From assembly GCA_905480055.1 (NCBI GenBank), contig CAJQOW010000153.1:1-9277 (forward strand): a DNA stretch of 9,277 nucleotides. Reading direction: 5' to 3'. The notes below the pieces were generated by a model. It was not told the DNA's origin, searched no databases, and saw nothing but the letters and a program-made list of their open reading frames with translations. Every line of letters begins with the position of its first letter. Position 1 is the first letter of the stretch. This stretch comes from an uncultured Acidimicrobiia bacterium (GTDB lineage Bacteria; Actinomycetota; Acidimicrobiia; UBA5794). Below are positions 6,698-9,277 of the stretch, piece by piece. A program made the translations under genes and the position numbers.

Positions 6698-8053
6698 TTG
6701 TGGTCCGGCGGTCGGTTCGAGGATGGGCCAGCGGATGCCCTGTGGCGGTTCACCGTTGACCAATCGGACCGCCGTCTCCTGAGCGTCGATGTCGAGGGCT
6801 CCCTTGCCCACGTCGCGATGCTCGGTGAGGTCGACCTGATCAGCGCCGAGGAAGCGTCAACGCTCCGACAGGGTCTGATGCGGGTTGCTGCTGAGGCTGC
6901 AGACGGGGACTTCGTGTGGCTGGAAACCGACGAAGACGTCCACACCGCTGTTGAACGCCGGCTTGGGGAGCTCGTGGGCGACGTGGCGGGAAAGCTCCAC
7001 ACGGGTCGGTCGCGCAACGATCAGGTCGCGCTCGATCTTCGTCTGTATCTCCGGGAATCGGTCGCGGGACGGATCATCCAGATCGACCACTTGATCGGGG
7101 TGCTCGTCGCACAGGCCAAGCAGGTCCGTGATGCCGTCGTCCCCAGCTACACGCATGTGCAGCAAGCCCAGGCGGTGCCCTTTGCACATCACCTCCTTGC
7201 ATACGGTTGGATGCTGCTGCGGGACCGTGAACGGTTCCGTGATGCGCTTGTCAGGATCGATGTGTCACCGTTGGGTGCAGGCGCATCGGGAGGCTCCTCG
7301 CTTCCGCTCGACCCAGGCTCGTCGGCCGAACACCTCGGGATGCCAGCGGTCTTCGCGAACTCGATGGATGCTGTCGGATCCAGGGACTTCGCTGCAGAGT
7401 TCGTGTGGTGTGCGACCCAGACGATGGTGCACCTGTCGCGACTGTCCGAGGAACTCATCCTGTGGGCCTCCTCCGAGTTCGGGTGGGTCACCTTTTCGGA
7501 TGCGTACACGACGGGTTCCTCCGCGATGCCGCAGAAGAAGAACGCTGACATCGCTGAGCTGGTACGCGGGAAGGCCGCAACGGTCATCGGCGATCTGACG
7601 ACCATTGCCACGCTCCAAAAGGGTCTTCCCATGACCTACAACCGGGACCTCCAGGAGGACAAGCGGGCGACGTTCCACGCTGATGACTCGCTGGCCGGGG
7701 CGCTCGAAGCATTGGCTGGCATGGTGTCCACCGCCGCGTTCCACCCGGCACCGCCTGAGACGTGGGTGGTGGCGCTTGATCTTGCCGAGGTGCTGGTCGA
7801 GCGGGGCGTTCCGTTCCGCGAAGCCCATCACATCGTCGGCAATCTGGTCTCGTCCCTGGTCGGGGAAGGCCGCGGGTTCGAGGATCTCGACGCCGAGGAG
7901 TTGAAGCGCATGGACCACCGGTTCGAGGCTGGTGATCTTGATCGGATCACCCCGGAGGCTTCTGTCGCTGCCAGGGTGACACGAGGCGGGGGTTCGAACG
8001 CATCGGTCGCTGCCCAGATCGAAGCCTTGGAATCACTGATCGTGCAGGCCTGA
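6692..8053 (+). CDS. argH: Argininosuccinate lyase
   Basis: Final step of arginine synthesis: splits argininosuccinate into arginine and fumarate. The 453-aa member of the fumarase/aspartase superfamily shows LWSGGRFEDGPADAL (3-17) at the N-terminus, TGRSRNDQV (104-112), THVQQAQ (154-160) with a conserved active-site His155, and the superfamily signature GSSAMPQKKNAD (275-286), whose flexible loop carries the catalytic Ser. Homology begins at residue 3, so the start must be the ATG at 6692 or the in-frame TTG at 6698 (Leu3), just outside the hairpin. ATG is preferred, but it has no good Shine-Dalgarno (only CGGA nearby) and is buried in a 14-bp stem. Unlike the tightly packed upstream genes, it is 73 bp from argG. 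Confidence 0.95.
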   Translation: MSLWSGGRFEDGPADALWRFTVDQSDRRLLSVDVEGSLAHVAMLGEVDLISAEEASTLRQGLMRVAAEAADGDFVWLETDEDVHTAVERRLGELVGDVAGKLHTGRSRNDQVALDLRLYLRESVAGRIIQIDHLIGVLVAQAKQVRDAVVPSYTHVQQAQAVPFAHHLLAYGWMLLRDRERFRDALVRIDVSPLGAGASGGSSLPLDPGSSAEHLGMPAVFANSMDAVGSRDFAAEFVWCATQTMVHLSRLSEELILWASSEFGWVTFSDAYTTGSSAMPQKKNADIAELVRGKAATVIGDLTTIATLQKGLPMTYNRDLQEDKRATFHADDSLAGALEALAGMVSTAAFHPAPPETWVVALDLAEVLVERGVPFREAHHIVGNLVSSLVGEGRGFEDLDAEELKRMDHRFEAGDLDRITPEASVAARVTRGGGSNASVAAQIEALESLIVQA

Positions 8054-8063
8054 CGGCCAGGAC

Positions 8064-8085
8064 AGCCGGCGTGATTGCCGTGGCT
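8064..8085. terminator. Candidate hairpin between convergent argH and the small minus-strand gene
   Basis: AGCCGGC (8064-8070) can pair with GCC (8077-8079) and GGCT (8082-8085) across a 2-nt bulge, with a GTGATT loop. It lies between the argH stop (8053) and the end of the convergent small gene (8084), where a shared terminator would be expected. There is no T-tract on either strand, so support is mainly position. Confidence 0.25.
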
Positions 8086-8257
8086 AGGCGGCCTTTGCGG
8101 GGACGCTGCGGAAGCAGTGCGGGCAGGATGCGGTGTCGCAGTGATCTACGACCTCAACCGCGAGTCCCATCTCTGCAAAGAGGACCTCGATCGTGTCGTC
8201 GCCAAGCAACGTCATGTCTGTTGGGTATGTGCTGGGGAGGAGTTGCATCGTTTCCAT
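8084..8257 (-). CDS. Small Cys-rich protein of unknown function
   Basis: I do not recognise this 57-aa protein. It is acidic in the middle (LLGDDTIEVLFAEMGLAVEVVDHCD, residues 17-41) and ends with H39, C40, C45, H47 and C48 in a HCDTASCPHCF cluster, which could bind zinc or another metal (inference). No signal peptide or membrane segment is evident. Codon choice (GAC, GAG, GTC, CTC, CGC, GCC) matches the confirmed genes. The frame stays open further upstream, antisense to the cupin, but that part is probably a shadow. The ATG at 8257 is preferred because a TACGGT box lies exactly 7 nt before it, as for a leaderless actinobacterial mRNA. It converges with argH (30 bp apart) and diverges from the cupin. 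It could still be a chance frame. Confidence 0.6.
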   Translation of the reverse strand: METMQLLPSTYPTDMTLLGDDTIEVLFAEMGLAVEVVDHCDTASCPHCFRSVPAKAA

Positions 8258-8264
8258 GGTGCAC

Positions 8265-8270
8265 ACCGTA
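8265..8270 (-). promoter_or_regulatory. Candidate -10 element for the small minus-strand gene
   Basis: Read on the minus strand, TACGGT fits TANNNT and is followed by 7 nt and the ATG at 8257, the geometry of leaderless actinobacterial promoters. No Shine-Dalgarno precedes that ATG. No -35 hexamer is recognisable. Confidence 0.4.
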
Positions 8271-8310
8271 TCTCGGGGGTATGACACGAAATGGAGCGCC
8301 GCAGCTTCTG

Positions 8311-8316
8311 TAGTCT
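8311..8316 (+). promoter_or_regulatory. Candidate -10 element for the cupin gene
   Basis: TAGTCT fits TANNNT and is followed by 7 nt and the ATG at 8324. It mirrors the element of the divergent small gene, so the 66-bp region (8258-8323) looks like a compact divergent promoter with two leaderless starts. It also argues against the upstream ATG at 8291, which would put this box inside the coding sequence. Confidence 0.45.
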
Positions 8317-8323
8317 GATTTGT

Positions 8324-8671
8324 ATGGAACTCAAGCGCTACACCGACATTGATCCCTTTGCCTTTGCAGATATCGAGCTTCGCGAGCTGACCCCCACGTC
8401 CTTCGATGCAGCCTCGTTTGCCGAAGTGGTGCTTCCCATCGGCGTCGAACGTCCAGAGCGTGTGAACGCCAAGGATCACCGCATGTACATCTGCTTCCGC
8501 GGTGAGATCGAGTTCACGGTCGCAGGCGACACCTTCCGAATCACGCCCGGCGATGTTCTCCACATCGACAAGGGTGAGACCTATCGCTTCCACAACGGCG
8601 GCTATGAAGAGGGCCGATTGCTTCTGATGCGCGTCCCGGGCCCTGAACTCCCCGAGTCCGCACAGCCCTAG
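8324..8671 (+). CDS. Single-domain cupin protein with degenerate metal site
   Basis: A 115-aa small cupin. The beta-barrel pattern is clear in MYICFRGEIEFTVAGDTFRITPGDVLHIDKGETYRFHNGG (54-93), with the turn residues G60 and G68, PGD (75-77) and the final HN (90-91). The usual metal ligands are largely lost: the H-x-H-(x3-4)-E of motif 1 aligns with VNAKDHR, and the motif 2 histidine aligns with Tyr87 in KGETYRFHN. It is therefore more likely a ligand-binding or regulatory cupin than a metal-dependent enzyme (inference). The start at 8324 is preferred over an in-frame ATG at 8291 because a TAGTCT box sits 7 nt upstream and the extra residues (MERRSFCSLIC) look unlike the family. No partner or substrate can be read from the context. 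Confidence 0.8.
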   Translation: MELKRYTDIDPFAFADIELRELTPTSFDAASFAEVVLPIGVERPERVNAKDHRMYICFRGEIEFTVAGDTFRITPGDVLHIDKGETYRFHNGGYEEGRLLLMRVPGPELPESAQP

Positions 8672-8776
8672 GTCAGCCAGGATCGGTGGTCGCTCGATCT
8701 GGCGTTCGTTGGTCCTTGACCACTCCAGAGAGAACGCATCACATCTTGGGGAGTGAGGGCCCAGAACGGCTGACCT
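8670..8776. ncRNA. Structured region closed by a 9-bp inverted repeat; possible small RNA
   Basis: AGGTCAGCC (8670-8678) and GGCTGACCT (8768-8776) are perfect reverse complements and bracket almost the whole gap between the convergent cupin and vWA genes. Inside, on the plus strand, GATCG/CGATC (8681-8685 with 8695-8699), GCGTTC/GAACGC (8702-8707 with 8732-8737) enclosing TGGTC/GACCA (8710-8714 with 8718-8722), and TTGGG/CCCAG (8746-8750 with 8760-8764) give a four-way, cloverleaf-like fold. It lies directly downstream of a probable Ro60-type gene, where bacterial Y RNAs are often encoded. No canonical T-loop, tRNA features or clear promoter was found, and the strand is undetermined. A large bidirectional terminator is an alternative. 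Confidence 0.3.
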
Positions 8777-8779
8777 CAC

Positions 8780-9277
8780 TCAGAATGGCCAGTTGGCATC
8801 CCGGTGGTTCTCCAGGATCTTCATCAGGCGGAACGTAGCGTCCGAAAACCCGCCGACCTCGTAGTGACCATCCGATCCAACCTCGAGAGGCGTCTTGGCA
8901 TAGCCACTGGTGTTGAAGGCGAACACGTGGACACCCCTCAGCGACGGCAGCTGGTCTGCCGTCTGCAGATCGGAGAACACGATCACACGATCGTGACCGT
9001 TGTATCGGTGACGGATCGCGTGGCCGAGTCTCGTCCCATGCCCGACGAATCCGATCCGGTCGTGAACGCGCTGAACTGTTCGCAGCACGGACTCGTTGGC
9101 GCGGAACGGGATCGACTCCGAGTAGTCGGCGAACGACACGAGATCGACGTTCTCGGCCTTCTTCGCTACCGATGCCGCAAACACGGCAGCGACCTCGAAG
9201 TGTGCGATGGAGGATCGACGGGACACTGCGCCCATCATCGATCCCGACGTGTCGGTGAGGACGAGCGTGCGTCCAGG
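8780..9277 (-). CDS. von Willebrand A-domain protein, probable TROVE/Ro60 family, C-terminal part
   Basis: The gene enters from the right edge; 165 residues are visible, beginning PGRTLVLTDTSGSMMGAVSR. They form a vWA domain: the metal-ion-dependent adhesion motif DTSGS is visible residues 9-13, the MIDAS threonine is in GHGTRLGHAI (about 79-88), and the third acidic position is in VIVFSDLQT (98-106). The tail HYEVGGFSDATFRLMKILENHRDANWPF resembles the end of bacterial TROVE-domain proteins (Ro60/Rsr), RNA-binding rings that hold Y RNAs and work in RNA quality control. The HEAT-like RNA-binding N-terminal region lies outside the window, so TROVE assignment is inferred from the vWA sequence and tail only. 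Another vWA protein is the alternative. Internal Met codons near 9238 are not the start, because MIDAS precedes them. Confidence 0.75.
   Translation of the reverse strand, partial: PGRTLVLTDTSGSMMGAVSRRSSIAHFEVAAVFAASVAKKAENVDLVSFADYSESIPFRANESVLRTVQRVHDRIGFVGHGTRLGHAIRHRYNGHDRVIVFSDLQTADQLPSLRGVHVFAFNTSGYAKTPLEVGSDGHYEVGGFSDATFRLMKILENHRDANWPF

Noticed and set aside
8071..8313. Plus-strand frame of 80 aa between argH and the cupin
   Set aside because: Arg-rich product with no domain or Shine-Dalgarno, antisense to the better-supported 57-aa gene and running into the divergent promoter region.
8670..8776. A canonical tRNA gene in the gap before the vWA gene
   Set aside because: The outer stem is 9 bp rather than 7, the region is 107 nt, and neither strand has the conserved T-loop (GTTCGANTC) or D-loop bases.
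8258..8779. N-terminal extension of the small minus-strand frame to 231 aa
   Set aside because: This part is antisense to the cupin and crosses the structured gap; it shows no domain. Only the last 57 residues have their own promoter-like box and sensible codon use.

Overview
The window is high-GC, densely packed bacterial DNA. It holds an almost complete arginine-biosynthesis operon, argC-argJ-argB-argR-argG-argH, between an RNA-metabolism pair on the left and an accessory group on the right. An argR embedded in an argCJB..RGH cluster, ATGA gene overlaps, a GTG start, and several starts with no Shine-Dalgarno sequence but a TANNNT box 7-9 nt upstream all point to an actinobacterium. Acidimicrobiia-like is my guess from overall feel; nothing in the window proves the class.

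Layout. Bases 2-292 are the C-terminal two thirds of a ribonuclease HI. One base later, with a GTG start, comes a full CCA-adding tRNA nucleotidyltransferase with an HD domain (294-1694). A 153-bp gap holds a degenerate 8-bp tandem repeat, then an AT-rich patch with a candidate ArgR operator and a -10 box directly before argC. argC, argJ, argB and argR follow with three consecutive 4-base ATGA overlaps (1848-5396). argG starts 4 bp later with a good Shine-Dalgarno. A 73-bp gap before argH holds a 7-bp tandem repeat and a perfect 14-bp hairpin that swallows the argH start codon. argH ends at 8053.

Right of argH the DNA changes character. A small Cys-rich protein (minus, 8084-8257) is transcribed away from a 115-aa degenerate cupin (plus, 8324-8671); the 66 bp between them carry two leaderless-type promoters. 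The cupin converges on the C-terminal part of a von Willebrand A protein, probably a TROVE/Ro60-type RNA-binding protein (minus, 8780 to the window edge). The 108-bp gap between these two stop codons is closed by a 9-bp inverted repeat and can be drawn as a four-way structure.

Function. ArgC, ArgJ, ArgB, ArgG and ArgH cover the acetylated ornithine pathway and the last two steps to arginine, with ArgR as arginine-responsive regulator. argD and argF, often found between argB and argR in actinobacteria, are absent and must be elsewhere. The most unusual items are the argH start-codon hairpin with its heptad repeat, the octamer array before argC, and the structured gap next to the Ro60-like gene.
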